Made by a program: the position numbers and the translations under genes. DNA of 64,000 nt, from the NCBI RefSeq assembly GCF_003010965.1, contig NZ_PGGM01000003.1, positions 434,001 to 498,000 on the forward strand, written 5' to 3'. Below the pieces are notes generated by a model. The model was not told the DNA's origin. It did not search any database and was given only the letters and a program-made list of their open reading frames with translations. Positions 27,024-36,206 of this stretch are shown piece by piece (position 1 is the stretch's first letter; every line of letters begins with the position of its first letter). This DNA comes from Phyllobacterium sophorae. Its GTDB lineage: Bacteria > Pseudomonadota > Alphaproteobacteria > Rhizobiales > Rhizobiaceae.

Positions 27024-27611
27024 CTAGGCTGCCGGTGCCAACGGAGACCGCGCCGACGTCGCGAGCAATTGGCTTGCCATACGTTTCGCCTGCCGGGCCG
27101 GCTCGGCATTGCGAGTAATCTGTGCTACCGCCATTGCACCCTCCTGCAGCAGGTTAATCTCCCCTGCGATTTGCTTCGGCTCGGCAAATCGTGCGGCATG
27201 AGCGAGTTCCTCAAAATATGCGAGTACAAGGCGCTTGTGCATTTCGGCAGCTCGGAAAACCGGATTGGCGGGATCTTTATGCTCCCCCGCCGCACTCAGG
27301 AAAATACAGCCGCGATACTGCCTATCGTTGAAATCGATTTCGAGGAAATCGAACGTCGCCAGCAGGCGCTCTACGGGGTCGCTCGCATGCGGCTCAACAA
27401 AGACGCGCAAGGCAACACGGTCTTCCTCGTCACGCCGTTCCAAGGCGGCCAGGATCAGTTCTTCCTTCGTCTCAAAGTGCCGGTACAGCGTCGTCTTTGC
27501 CACGCCACTTTCGGCAATAATGAGATCGACACCAGTTGCGTGATAGCCGCGCTCGTTGAACAGCCGCAGTGCTGTGTCGAGCAGGTGGTCCCGGATTTCT
27601 GAACGGCGCAT
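27024..27611 (-). CDS. TetR-family repressor
   Basis: 195 aa. The N-terminal helix-turn-helix runs from RRSEIRDHLLDTALRLFNER to SGVAKTTLYRHFETKEELIL, and the ligand-binding half contains RGCIFLSAAGEHKDPANPVF. It is divergent from the DUF417 gene at 28045. The 433-base gap carries three matching sites, one overlapping its own leader, so autorepression and control of the DUF417 gene are likely. Ligand unknown; DUF417-linked TetR proteins often respond to reactive species (inference). Confidence 0.9.
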   Translation of the reverse strand: MRRSEIRDHLLDTALRLFNERGYHATGVDLIIAESGVAKTTLYRHFETKEELILAALERRDEEDRVALRVFVEPHASDPVERLLATFDFLEIDFNDRQYRGCIFLSAAGEHKDPANPVFRAAEMHKRLVLAYFEELAHAARFAEPKQIAGEINLLQEGAMAVAQITRNAEPARQAKRMASQLLATSARSPLAPAA

Positions 27612-27630
27612 TTGGTCCTCACGACAGATA

Positions 27631-27651
27631 AACGATCAGATCTGTATCGTT
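27631..27651. promoter_or_regulatory. Putative TetR operator A
   Basis: AACGATCAGATCTGTATCGT followed by T, an almost perfect palindrome 20 bases upstream of the TetR start. It matches sites B and C on the other side of the gap. Confidence 0.65.
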
Positions 27652-27939
27652 AAATAGCGATACCCGAAGGGAAACGCAAGAGACCTCGCAGAACCAACGT
27701 TTGGAAATCCCCAAGAGCAGGTACTCAAGCCAGCGAATCGGCACATATCCCTCTATTTAGATGGAACGGGCCCTAAATTGCCCACTTCTTGTAACCATTC
27801 CATCAAATCTTCGTTAAAACGCAATCGTATCTTTTACACTCAACTCCCCAATTGAGAGCATTGCTTCCGCGTGTGGCGCATCCAAATCGGCTGCACAATA
27901 ATACTGAGATACAAAAAAGTTTACCATCGGATCTTGCAA

Positions 27940-27991
27940 AACGATACAGATCGGTATACATCTGTGATTAGCGCTACAGACCAGTATCGTT
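27940..27991. promoter_or_regulatory. Putative TetR operators B and C
   Basis: Site B (27940-27961) reads AACGATACAGATCGGTATAC, site C (27970-27991) reads AGCGCTACAGACCAGTATCG followed by TT. Both fit a consensus AACGATACAGATCNGTATCG derived with site A. They lie 55-105 bases upstream of the DUF417 start, where a repressor would block its promoter. Confidence 0.65.
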
Positions 27992-28044
27992 TCCCGCGCC
28001 AATAGGGCGGATCGCCCACCGCGGACAACCAGGGAGAAAACGCA

Positions 28045-28566
28045 ATGCCTCATGTTTCCATCCAAAGTGCCGCAGCGAATCCGACCCGGATTCCCCACGC
28101 GTTCCTCGATCTTGTCGACCGCCATGGCAAGACCATCACCACGGCGGGCATGTACGCTTCGCTCGCCGTGATCTATCTCTGGTTCGGTGGAATGAAATTC
28201 ACCGCCTACGAGGCGGAAGGTCTTACAGGCCTGGTCGGCAACAATCCGCTGTTGAGCTGGACCTATTCCCTGTTTAGCGTGCGAGGCTTCTCGAGCCTCC
28301 TCGGTGTCCTTGAACTTAGCATCGGTGCCTTGATTGCGGCTCGGCTCATCAATCCGGCGTACTCGCTCGCCGGTGGCCTGCTCTCTGCCGGGCTGTTCGT
28401 GACGACGCTTAGTTTCATGGTGACGACTCCCGGCGTGTTCCTACCGGAGTTCAGCCTTCCAGCGATCTCGGTCGCTCCTGGGCAGTTCCTGCTTAAGGAC
28501 ATTGGCCTGCTCGCCCTTTCTCTTTGGATCGCCATCGACTCGCTCGCGGCGCTCCGCTCGGCCTAA
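28045..28566 (+). CDS. DUF417 (YkgB/RclC-like) inner-membrane protein
   Basis: 173 aa, four hydrophobic segments. Family features include MYASLAVIYLWFGGMKFTAY, GLVGNNPLLSWTYSLFSVRG and TPGVFLPEFSLPAIS followed by GQFLLKDIGLLALSLWIAID. In E. coli the RclC member belongs to a reactive-chlorine response; function here is inferred only. Ribosome site AGGGAG precedes the ATG. Divergent from its likely TetR repressor; followed by a DUF1127 gene. Confidence 0.85.
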   Translation: MPHVSIQSAAANPTRIPHAFLDLVDRHGKTITTAGMYASLAVIYLWFGGMKFTAYEAEGLTGLVGNNPLLSWTYSLFSVRGFSSLLGVLELSIGALIAARLINPAYSLAGGLLSAGLFVTTLSFMVTTPGVFLPEFSLPAISVAPGQFLLKDIGLLALSLWIAIDSLAALRSA

Positions 28567-28656
28567 ACAGAGTCCTAACCCTTACATCTCGACAACAGCA
28601 GACACCATTCATTTCAAAGCCGGCCATGACGGTCGGCTGAACACAAAGGAACGACC

Positions 28657-28809
28657 ATGTTTTTAGCCTACATCCTGTCAACAATCCGCGACCACCTGCG
28701 CTATCGCCAGAGCATCCGCGAACTTACGAAACTCTCGGATCGAGATCTCGAGGACGTCGGCATCTCACGTCACGAAATCGATACAATCGCGTCGAACGCG
28801 AGAGCCTGA
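28657..28809 (+). CDS. DUF1127 small protein
   Basis: 50 aa: MFLAYILSTIRDHLRYRQSI, then RELTKLSDRDLEDVGISRHE and a short end. The LSDRxLxDxGISRxEI pattern defines DUF1127, a family of small proteins in alphaproteobacteria, some of which act with RNA metabolism and phosphate or carbon homeostasis. AAAGGAACGACC precedes the ATG. It sits 90 bases after the DUF417 gene. Confidence 0.9.
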   Translation: MFLAYILSTIRDHLRYRQSIRELTKLSDRDLEDVGISRHEIDTIASNARA

Positions 28810-28939
28810 GTCACGTCCAGACGCATCTTTCCTTGTGGTAGAGGGAGGAGACAAATGTTGAAAACGATCAACCGAATTCCTTGGATACCGCTCTGGCAAT
28901 TCCGGGCGGTATCGGGGTGACGACAACCGGGATCACACA

Positions 28940-29905
28940 ATGAGCACACATCATACCAAAGTCTTGATAATAGGAGCCGGACCAGCGGGATATACCGCTG
29001 CCATCTACGCAGCCCGTGCAAACCTCAAGCCACTTTTGTTGACCGGCATCCAGCCCGGGGGTCAGCTTACGATCACCACGGATGTCGAGAATTACCCAGG
29101 CTTTGCAGAACCAGTTCAAGGACCTTGGTTGATGGAGCAGATGCGGCAGCAGGCAGTAAATGTCGGCACCCAGCTGGTGTACGACACGATCACCTCGGTC
29201 GATCTCTCAAAACGACCATTCCGTGCCCAAGGTGACTCCGGCGACACGTACGTCGCTGACGGACTCATTATCGCGACGGGAGCGCAGGCTCGCTGGCTTG
29301 GTCTCCCGTCGGAGACGGCATTCAACGGCTTCGGGGTATCAGCCTGCGCAACTTGTGATGGTTTTTTCTATCGAGGAAAGGAAGTCGTGGTCGTGGGCGG
29401 TGGCAACACGGCCGTCGAGGAAGCCCTGTACCTGTCGAAGATTGCTTCCAAGGTCACAGTCATCCATCGGCGCGACCGATTCCGCGCGGAACCGATCCTG
29501 CAAGACCGCCTTTTGGCCAAACCGAATGTTGAGGTGATCTGGAACCACGTCGTTGAAGAAGTACTCGGCGAGCATGAGCCGACCAAATCGGTAACTGGCG
29601 TACGTATCCGCGATGCAAACACGGGTCAGACGAAGGAACTTTCAACACACGGCTTATTCGTTGCAATCGGTCATGATCCGGCCACCGGGTTGTTCCGTGG
29701 TCAGCTCGACATGGATGAGGCCGGCTACATCAAGGTTGGCTCCTGGTCGACCAAAACATCCGTGCCCGGATGCCAGGCTGCAGGCGATGTAATCGACCCG
29801 GTATTCCGCCAAGCCGTAAGCTCCGCCGGAATGGGATCTATGGCGGCCTTGGAAGTCGATAAATTCCTTGCCGAACATCCAAGTGATCCCGACAAGCGAG
29901 ACTGA
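28940..29905 (+). CDS. trxB: Thioredoxin reductase
   Basis: 321 aa, normal length. The FAD-binding motif is [18 protein letters not shown], followed by [20 protein letters not shown]. The redox-active pair is CATC in [10 protein letters not shown] (about residue 136), the NADPH site [13 protein letters not shown], and the second FAD motif [20 protein letters not shown]. It transfers electrons from NADPH to thioredoxin, which supports MsrA/MsrB and peroxide defence. Probably an accessory copy beside the redox-related genes of this stretch. Confidence 0.95.
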   Translation: MSTHHTKVLIIGAGPAGYTAAIYAARANLKPLLLTGIQPGGQLTITTDVENYPGFAEPVQGPWLMEQMRQQAVNVGTQLVYDTITSVDLSKRPFRAQGDSGDTYVADGLIIATGAQARWLGLPSETAFNGFGVSACATCDGFFYRGKEVVVVGGGNTAVEEALYLSKIASKVTVIHRRDRFRAEPILQDRLLAKPNVEVIWNHVVEEVLGEHEPTKSVTGVRIRDANTGQTKELSTHGLFVAIGHDPATGLFRGQLDMDEAGYIKVGSWSTKTSVPGCQAAGDVIDPVFRQAVSSAGMGSMAALEVDKFLAEHPSDPDKRD

Positions 29906-30048
29906 ACTGTGCCGCTTGGCGGTTCGAACGGCGGAGCGCTAGATAGAAGCAGATTATGGAGCGACAATTGCAAGTTGCTGACAAGTCTAGTCGCTTTGCT
30001 TCGCTGTGGTGACACGACTCGACAAGGATGAAGCTGGCGTGCAAGCCT

Positions 30049-30768
30049 TCAACTCATCCTGTAGTCGCACAAGTCTATCCAGACATAGACCCGGTCTCGG
30101 TCGGGATGGCCGTCAGGACCCCGAGGGTGAGCTCGTCGTTTCGTCGGGAACTTGATCCCATCGGCCGCTACCATGTCATAGACATATTGGGCCGCCAGAA
30201 AGCTTCCGGAGACATCGACTTCGTAGTCATGGCGGCGCAGCAGAAAATCTGGCCCAAAATAGAATTCCTGAACCGGGCAATGGCTTTCGATTTCCTTGGG
30301 AAAGGTTGCCCGCAACACGCGCCACCTTTCCCCCTCTTCGTTCCACGGTGCGATTTCCTCGACCATGAAACCCGGCAGCGCCATGAGGAATGGCGTATTG
30401 AGATACGTCCACATGGCATAGCCGTTGAAGTAAGCGCGGTGCAGCGGATCCCACGGGGTGTTCAGCGTGTGGCCGGCAAAGGCAGCGAGGGGATTGTCCC
30501 GTTCGCCGATGATCTTGCTATCGGTAGTCTCGATCACAACCCGCTCGGGCATGAAAGTCATGCGCCAGTCGGGATTGCCGTATGGTGCCAAGTCTAACCA
30601 TTCATGATGTATTGCGGCCGTTACACGACGCGGCGTTGCATCGGCCTCGATACCTTTCATCCCCCACAACTCGCCACCAGAAACTATCGTCGTGCTGGCT
30701 TTCTCAAAGGAGTTCCAGCGGTCGAGGCCGCCATGAGCGGCAAGAACATCACTCAGTAGGTCCGTCAT
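30049..30768 (-). CDS. Hypothetical ~239-aa protein
   Basis: The second ATG at 30768 has GGAG eight bases upstream and is preferred over 30774. No signal peptide. The sequence is rich in aromatic strands (HHEWLDLAPYGNPDWRMTFM, ALPGFMVEEIAPWNEEGERW, EFYFGPDFLLRRHDYEVDVS), suggesting a beta-barrel or lipocalin-like fold. It begins MTDLLSDVLAAHGGLDRWNS, an opening shared by uncharacterised proteins of this kind. No function assigned. Confidence 0.65.
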   Translation of the reverse strand: MTDLLSDVLAAHGGLDRWNSFEKASTTIVSGGELWGMKGIEADATPRRVTAAIHHEWLDLAPYGNPDWRMTFMPERVVIETTDSKIIGERDNPLAAFAGHTLNTPWDPLHRAYFNGYAMWTYLNTPFLMALPGFMVEEIAPWNEEGERWRVLRATFPKEIESHCPVQEFYFGPDFLLRRHDYEVDVSGSFLAAQYVYDMVAADGIKFPTKRRAHPRGPDGHPDRDRVYVWIDLCDYRMS

Positions 30769-30784
30769 CTTCATCGCTCCGAAA

Positions 30785-30900
30785 AGTTAACAGCAGGGTT
30801 TCCAGCGCATGAGATCCCTGGCCGCGTTGACCAGCCTCTTCGTGGCCGCGATGGCTTCTTCGTCGAACGAGGCGATCCGCATGGCCAGTGCATCCACAGT
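30785..30900 (-). pseudogene. Enoyl-CoA hydratase-type C-terminal remnant
   Basis: Minus strand reads VDALAMRIASFDEEAIAATK, then RLVNAARDL, and stops. This matches the helix near the C terminus of crotonase-family proteins. No upstream domain remains. Confidence 0.5.
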
Positions 30901-30903
30901 TCA

Positions 30904-32232
30904 TCAGGTTGGTTTTCGCAGCGTTACAAATGCCGCCCTTAATTCCTCTGCGAAAATCGTTGGCTGCTCCCACGCGGCGAAGTGGCCGCCCTTTTTCGCC
31001 CTGTTGTAGTAGATGAGCTTGGGATAGGCCCTTTCGGTCCAGCTCCTCGGGGCCTCATATTGCTCTCCTGGGAAAACGGTGACTGCTACCGGAATCGAGA
31101 CCCCCTTGGCATTGAAGAAACCACCCTTGTACTCCCAGTAGAGACGAGAAGCTGAGACCCCGGTGTTCGTTAGCCAGTAGAGCGTGATGTTGTCGAGAAT
31201 CTCGTCTCGTGTCAGCTCACCAGTAGCGCTTGTCGTCCGGTCAAGCGCCGCGGCAACGGCCGCCGCCGGCTGTCCGTCGGCGTCATTGTGGTCGAGGAGC
31301 CATGCTGCGAGGCCGACAGGGGAATCGGCAATCCCGTATAAGGTTTGCGGGCGCGAGCCCATCAACCTCGCGTAGTCAACCTGCTTGAAAGTTCTAACCA
31401 GCTGCTGGTAGGCCTGATTTTCGTCGGCTGAGAGACCCGACGGCACCGGGCTGCCGGACAGGAGCGCCTTATCGACGTCGGCCGGAACGGTGGCGGGCAT
31501 GTTGGTGTGGATAGCGAGCAATCCCGCAGGTGCCTGCAAGCCCATTTGGTCGACCACAAACGCACCCCAGTCTCCGCCCTGCGCCACGTAACGAGTATAG
31601 CCGAGGCGTTTCATCAGTTCCGCCCACGCTCGGCCCATACGCTCGGGACCCCAGCCGGTGCCTGTCGGCTTCCCGGAAAAACCGTAGCCGGGCATCGACG
31701 GGATGACGACGTCGAACGCGTCTTCTGCCTTCCCGCCATGTGCAGCCGGATCTGTCAGCGGTCCGATCAGCTTGATCTGCTCGAGCACCGAACCCGGCCA
31801 ACCGTGCGAAATGATTATCGGCAGCGCATCGGGGTTCTTCGAACGAACGTGAATGAAATGAATGTCCAAGCCGTCGATTTCGGTGAGGAATTGCGGCAGG
31901 GCATTCAGTTTCGTTTCGACCTTGCGCCAGTCATACTCCGTTCCCCAATAGCGTGCGAGCTTCTGCATCGTTGCGAGTTGCACACCTTGGGACGAATCGG
32001 GCACCGTTTCCTGCTCGGGCCAGTTGGCTGCTAAGACACGTCGGCGGAGATCCCCGAGTTGCTCTTCCGGAACGTCGATGCGGAAAGGTCGGATTGCGTC
32101 CTCCGTCGCCGCCTGCACCGGAAAGGCAGGAAGAATGCTCGCCACGGCCCCTGCGGCGACACCTATCGCCACAACTGCCAAGAGTTGACGCCGATTATGA
32201 TTGACAACTCCGTAACCTGGTCGCGCACGCAT
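30904..32232 (-). CDS. Exported epoxide hydrolase (EHN-domain family), copy 1
   Basis: 442 aa. An N-terminal region with NRRQLLAVVAIGVAAGAVAS looks like a Tat-type or Sec signal ending near VQA. The EHN domain follows (IRPFRIDVPEEQLGDLRRRV), then the alpha/beta hydrolase core: oxyanion SHGWPGS, nucleophile Asp221 in QGGDWGAF, and the histidine in KKGGHFAAWEQP. Family members open epoxides to diols. A close paralogue, copy 2, is at 33858-35213 on the opposite strand. Confidence 0.9.
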   Translation of the reverse strand: MRARPGYGVVNHNRRQLLAVVAIGVAAGAVASILPAFPVQAATEDAIRPFRIDVPEEQLGDLRRRVLAANWPEQETVPDSSQGVQLATMQKLARYWGTEYDWRKVETKLNALPQFLTEIDGLDIHFIHVRSKNPDALPIIISHGWPGSVLEQIKLIGPLTDPAAHGGKAEDAFDVVIPSMPGYGFSGKPTGTGWGPERMGRAWAELMKRLGYTRYVAQGGDWGAFVVDQMGLQAPAGLLAIHTNMPATVPADVDKALLSGSPVPSGLSADENQAYQQLVRTFKQVDYARLMGSRPQTLYGIADSPVGLAAWLLDHNDADGQPAAAVAAALDRTTSATGELTRDEILDNITLYWLTNTGVSASRLYWEYKGGFFNAKGVSIPVAVTVFPGEQYEAPRSWTERAYPKLIYYNRAKKGGHFAAWEQPTIFAEELRAAFVTLRKPT

Positions 32233-32640
32233 CGTGAATCTCCTTCAACGAGTTAGGTTCAGCCGTTCTGTCGTCGACACATGCCGCAAACTGCGACCGT
32301 CCGCTTGCACGAGGCCGGAACACCACAAGCGACTCGTCAGAAACTCTGCTCGACAGACCATTCGACTATCGCCTCAAAGTTCGAGATGGGTTCGACGCTG
32401 GGCTAAACTTTTTACGCGTTTTTGGATGCTGCAAGCTGCGCTTGCCGGGTCGTGTGCGCGCCGCACCGGATAACAGTCTTCATCAAATAAAGGACTTTGT
32501 CGGTGACTTGGAGCAAGCTAGCGTCTCCTTCTGTTTGAGGCGGGAGCGCTGGATCTCTCAAACGTCAGTGGCCAAAGAATGCCTGACGACATCGGAATTG
32601 TCTGCTCCTAGACCATTCCCGTCAATGGCTAAATACAAAA
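32233..32640. other. Intergenic region between decayed cassettes
   Basis: No gene is supported. Open frames here have no ribosome sites and no family resemblance. Confidence 0.45.
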
Positions 32641-32789
32641 TCGATATCTCGGACGAGAGAAAATCAACCGTTGGTTCCAATCGGGGCGGCGCGAGGACAC
32701 ACTTGCGGTGCGGCTGTGCGACAGGAAAGATTGATTGCGCAGATTATGTTGCTCCGTGACACAGCCACGAGCAGTAGCGCCACCAAATG

Positions 32790-33065
32790 CTTGAACAACA
32801 AGCTCGCCTTTCCCAAGTGCGACACCATCTACCTTACGCTCACGCAGAATGTAACTTACAGCACGCCAGTCCATTGCAGTGTCTGCGGTAAGTATTTGGG
32901 GACCTGGGCCGAACTTGAAGGGACTTCATCGCCCAAGGCGGCGACAGCGGAGTCTTCGAAATCTGTACTGACGCACTCGCCGGTAAAGCTGCATGCACGG
33001 GCTGTCGGAATGCCGTTATTGCAGCTGCCAGAGAGACTGGTATCTACATCACACACAAAACGGCT
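32790..33065 (+). pseudogene. Zinc-ribbon remnant copy 2, joined to a DUF982 tail
   Basis: The frame reads NNKLAFPKCDTIYLTLTQNV, then PVHCSVCGKYLGTWAELEG. Compared with copy 1 (12867) the first cysteine has become phenylalanine, and one base is missing after the GAACTTGAAGGGA stretch, shifting the frame. In the restored frame GDSGVFEI continues into ALAGKAACTGCRNAVIAAAR, which is the end of a DUF982-type protein. It is thus a chimera of two decayed genes. Confidence 0.6.
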
Positions 33066-33082
33066 TTAGGCCGTCTGGGTTT
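33060..33082 (+). terminator. Putative terminator in the repeated tail segment
   Basis: ACGGC-TTTAG-GCCGT stem, then CTGGG and six T. The second copy of this segment at 35777-35803 has one stem mutated to GCCCT. Confidence 0.5.
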
Positions 33083-33272
33083 TTTCCGCCTGTTCCAGTT
33101 GCTCGACCAATTTCTTGAATCGATCGTCAGGCGCGCGAACATTGTACTGGCTGCGAAATGCCTCTCGCATGTCGTCCTGACTCAATTGCCTTCGAACAAC
33201 CTGCTGTACGTGATTTTGTTTCTTTTCATCGTCCATCATCGAGCGCGTCCCTAGACACCTCGAACCCTCCAC
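33066..33272 (-). CDS. Hypothetical ~57-68-aa basic/helical protein
   Basis: The likely start is MMDDEKKQNHVQQVVRRQLS, giving 57 aa; an ATG 11 codons earlier is possible. The product is one long charged helical stretch (QDDMREAFRSQYNVRAPDDR, KKLVEQLEQAEK). The 3' end overlaps the terminator-like repeat. Not recognised; coding is supported only by amino-acid pattern. Confidence 0.4.
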   Translation of the reverse strand: MEGSRCLGTRSMMDDEKKQNHVQQVVRRQLSQDDMREAFRSQYNVRAPDDRFKKLVEQLEQAEKTQTA

Positions 33273-33436
33273 AATCCACTTGGTTCCATCTGCGGGTCAG
33301 CACGTCCATTGGCGGACAGAACCATTGACCAATCCCAAGATGAGGTTCTTAATGGATCCGTCGCTGGGCCTGTTTAGTGGCGAACCGGCGCTTGAGAGAT
33401 GGAACGTGCTCCCGCCTAACTATTGGGGAGAACACC

Positions 33437-33697
33437 ATGCTTCGCCTGATCAGCCAGCACACTTATACCACCGAACAATGGGACCTGATGCAGCGCGCCC
33501 ATGTCAAGGCATCCGAGATGCTTGGACGCTGCTCGCACAGCCATGAACATGCGAACCGTCTCGCGCGGACCGTGATGAAGCTTTTCGACCAGGGCCTGCG
33601 TGACGATCTGATCATCGCTGCCAGGGCCGTGGAGCAGGAAGTGACGGCGACTCGCATCGCAAGCGAGCGCGACAGCAGCATCGTCACCAAGGGCTGA
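33437..33697 (+). CDS. Hypothetical 86-aa protein (intact copy)
   Basis: ATG at 33437 with GGGGAG six to seven bases upstream. The product is helical: MLRLISQHTYTTEQWDLMQR, then HANRLARTVMKLFDQGLRDD and a charged tail ending VTKG. A decayed copy lies at 12629-12857, and the region before the ATG is shared too. No family recognised. Confidence 0.6.
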   Translation: MLRLISQHTYTTEQWDLMQRAHVKASEMLGRCSHSHEHANRLARTVMKLFDQGLRDDLIIAARAVEQEVTATRIASERDSSIVTKG

Positions 33698-33857
33698 AAA
33701 CCAAAAACAACGGCAAAATGACTGGTCTTATCATTTGTACAGTCCAGTGTTTTTACTCGCCGTCTGGATCGCCATAACGCTCCCACCCGTCAAAGACGCA
33801 CGCATTGAAATGTACGTCGACGGCATTCCGTCGATCCTCGAAGCAAGGAGAATGATC

Positions 33858-35213
33858 ATGTCGAGATCCTATTTGATAATTGGCAAGCGCAATCGCCTTT
33901 CCGCCTATGCATTGGCTGGAGCGATCGCAATGTTTCTTCCCGCGGTCGTGGCTCACGCCGAAACGAGCTCTCCTGCACGGAGCGGCGTCGAGTTCGCGCA
34001 GGCTTCCACAGCGGGCGCGTCCGAAGCCCGACCGGCTGTCGACGAAAGCATCCGTCCATTCCAGTTCCGCGCAACCGATGAGGCCCTTGCCGATCTCAAA
34101 CGGCGCATCGCAGCAACCAAGTGGCCGGATCGCGAGCTTGTCACGGACGACTCTCAGGGCGTGCGACTTGCCACGATGCAGAAGCTTGCCGAGTATTGGG
34201 CTAACCAGCACGACTGGCGAAAGGTCGAGAAGAGGTTGAATGCCCTGCCTCAGTTCGTGACGAATATCGACGGCGTCGACATACACTTCATCCACATGAA
34301 GTCGAAGCACCCCAACGCGCTGCCCGTCATCATTACTCATGGTTGGCCCGGCTCGATCATCGAGCAGTTGAAGATCATTGATCCATTGACCAATCCTACA
34401 GCGCACGGCGGCACCGCAGCCGATGCGTTTGACGTCATAATTCCATCAATCCCCGGTTACGGCTTTTCCGGCAAGCCCACCGAGCTCGGCTGGGACCCGC
34501 AGCGCGTCGCGCGGGCTTGGGCCGTTCTGATGGACCGCTTGGGCTACAAGAAATATGTCGCGCAGGGCGGCGACTGGGGTGACGCAATCAACGAGCAGAT
34601 GGCGTTACAGAAGCCTGCAGGGCTGCTTGGCATCCACACCAACATGCCGGGCACGCTTCCCGACAACATTTCAGCTGCACTGGCCGGCGGTCCGCAGCCG
34701 ACCAGCCTGACGGGCGACGAGGAGTATGCGTGGAAGCAGCTCGATTTCTTCTACAAGCATCGCGTCGGCTACGCGTTGGAAATGGGGGCCCGGCCACAGA
34801 CACTCTACGGCCTGGACGATTCGCCCATCGCCCTTGCCGCATGGATGATTGACCATGATCCGGAGAGCCAGGAGCTGATCGGCCGCGTCTTTGACGGGGT
34901 TTCCGAAGGGCTGACGCGCGATGACATCCTCGACAACATCACGCTCTACTGGCTGACTAACACGGGGCTGTCTTCGGGTCGCCTCTTCTGGGAAAGCAAG
35001 CTCGCGTTCTTCGCTCCCAAGGGCGTTACCATCCCGGTCGCGGTGAGCGCTTTTCCTGACGAAATCTACACCGCTCCGCGTAGCTGGACCGAGAAGGCCT
35101 TCCCGCAGCTAATCTACTACAATCGGCTGCCCAAGGGCGGGCATTTTGCGGCGTGGGAACAGCCGGAAATCTTCACTGAAGAGTTGCGTGCTGCGTTCAG
35201 ATCGCTGCGTTAG
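33858..35213 (+). CDS. Exported epoxide hydrolase (EHN-domain family), copy 2
   Basis: 451 aa from ATG 33858 (AAGGAG seven bases upstream; ATG 33852 is too close to it). A Sec signal peptide (RLSAYALAGAIAMFLPAVVA HA) precedes the EHN domain (IRPFQFRATDEALADLKRRI), then THGWPGS, nucleophile Asp239 in QGGDWGDA, and KGGHFAAWEQP. It matches copy 1 at 30904 along most of its length, so the two arose by duplication. Both seem intact and are likely periplasmic. Confidence 0.9.
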   Translation: MSRSYLIIGKRNRLSAYALAGAIAMFLPAVVAHAETSSPARSGVEFAQASTAGASEARPAVDESIRPFQFRATDEALADLKRRIAATKWPDRELVTDDSQGVRLATMQKLAEYWANQHDWRKVEKRLNALPQFVTNIDGVDIHFIHMKSKHPNALPVIITHGWPGSIIEQLKIIDPLTNPTAHGGTAADAFDVIIPSIPGYGFSGKPTELGWDPQRVARAWAVLMDRLGYKKYVAQGGDWGDAINEQMALQKPAGLLGIHTNMPGTLPDNISAALAGGPQPTSLTGDEEYAWKQLDFFYKHRVGYALEMGARPQTLYGLDDSPIALAAWMIDHDPESQELIGRVFDGVSEGLTRDDILDNITLYWLTNTGLSSGRLFWESKLAFFAPKGVTIPVAVSAFPDEIYTAPRSWTEKAFPQLIYYNRLPKGGHFAAWEQPEIFTEELRAAFRSLR

Positions 35214-35274
35214 TCGATTTGAGAAAGAAGGGAGGCGCTCAGCGCGCCGCCTTTCCACCCAGAAGGAAAACGCC

Positions 35275-35565
35275 ATGACCCGTGCAACCAAAACCCCTTA
35301 CGTGCAAAAGGTCGACCTGAGGTCGTTGTTATCCCCCATCTCGAATGCTGATCGTGCAAAGCGCTTTTATCACGGCTTGGGTTGGAGGCTCGACGCCGAC
35401 TTTGCTGTCGGTGATACATTTCGGGTCGTGCAGTTCACGCCGCCAGGCTCGCCGAGCTCGATCCATTTCGGCACGGGGCTGACGTCGGCTGCGCCCGGCT
35501 CGGCAAGCGGGCTCTATCTCGTCGTGTCCGATATCGAGGCTGCTCGCGTCGAACTCGCAAAACCG
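35275..35565 (+). pseudogene. VOC (glyoxalase-like) protein, truncated
   Basis: From ATG 35275 the frame reads ADRAKRFYHGLGWRLDADFA, FRVVQFTPPGSPSSIHFG and GLYLVVSDIEAARVEL, the first half of a VOC-superfamily protein. After that the frame runs into an unrelated DUF982-like fragment, so the second beta-alpha-beta module is missing. Confidence 0.7.
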
Positions 35566-35582
35566 TCTCAGTCCTTCAGAGT

Positions 35583-35822
35583 GCCAAGGCATTCAACGTC
35601 GATTTCGTTTACGACGTCGCCAAGCACCTATTGGAGAAGGGACCAGATGAGGAAAACGGTCGGAAACACCAAATGTGCAAGTCGATACTGCTGAAGTGTC
35701 TGGAGGGCGGCTGTCCCACTGCTGTTGCTCGAGTGGCCTTTGTTGAGGCTGCCAGAGACTGGTATCTCCATCACACACAAACGGCTTTAGGCCCTCTGGG
35801 TTTTTTCCGTCTGCATTCCTGA
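35583..35822 (+). pseudogene. DUF982-like protein remnant
   Basis: The frame reads VYDVAKHLLEKGPDEENGRK, KSILLKCLEGGCPTAVARVA and FVEAARDWYLHH. This is the layout of DUF982 proteins (an L-L-x-x-x-P segment, then C-x-x-A-L-x-G, then AR-x-A-F-x-x-AA). The start is lost to fusion with the VOC fragment. The 3' 60 bases repeat those at 33030-33090. Confidence 0.6.
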
Positions 35823-36206
35823 CTTTTCCTCAATCCTGGCGACAGTGTAACCGGAATGTATAATCCTGAAGCGCAGTGGCTCAAGCAATCGCACGAGGAT
35901 GGCGCGATGCTGGCCAGCGCCTGAGTGGCGAGGCCCAGCGCGTTATCATGGCAGGCGGCGGCTCAAGCTGGCAGGACTTGGCCCTCTGATTGCGCGTTAT
36001 GTCAGACTGAAAGAAGCTATCGAAGGTGGCCAAGGTCTATTTGTTGCGGTGGCATGACCTGGGGCAGCAGCCCTTCGCATCGATCACGAGCTTACGACAG
36101 ACCGACGCGACGGACAACAGATGCCAGGAATGGCTGGCAATGAACTACAAGACCCACGCACCAGTTGTCGCGATGGCAACACGTTCTGGCCTGCCAGAAC
36201 GTTCGT
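35823..36206. other. Noncoding or decayed stretch
   Basis: No intact gene. A short frame around 35970-36045 (GLGPLIARYVRLKEAIEGGQ) may be a remnant of an unidentified protein. Confidence 0.4.

Noticed and set aside
31507..32034. A 175-codon plus-strand frame opposite epoxide hydrolase copy 1
   Set aside because: Antisense to a well-supported gene, no motif.
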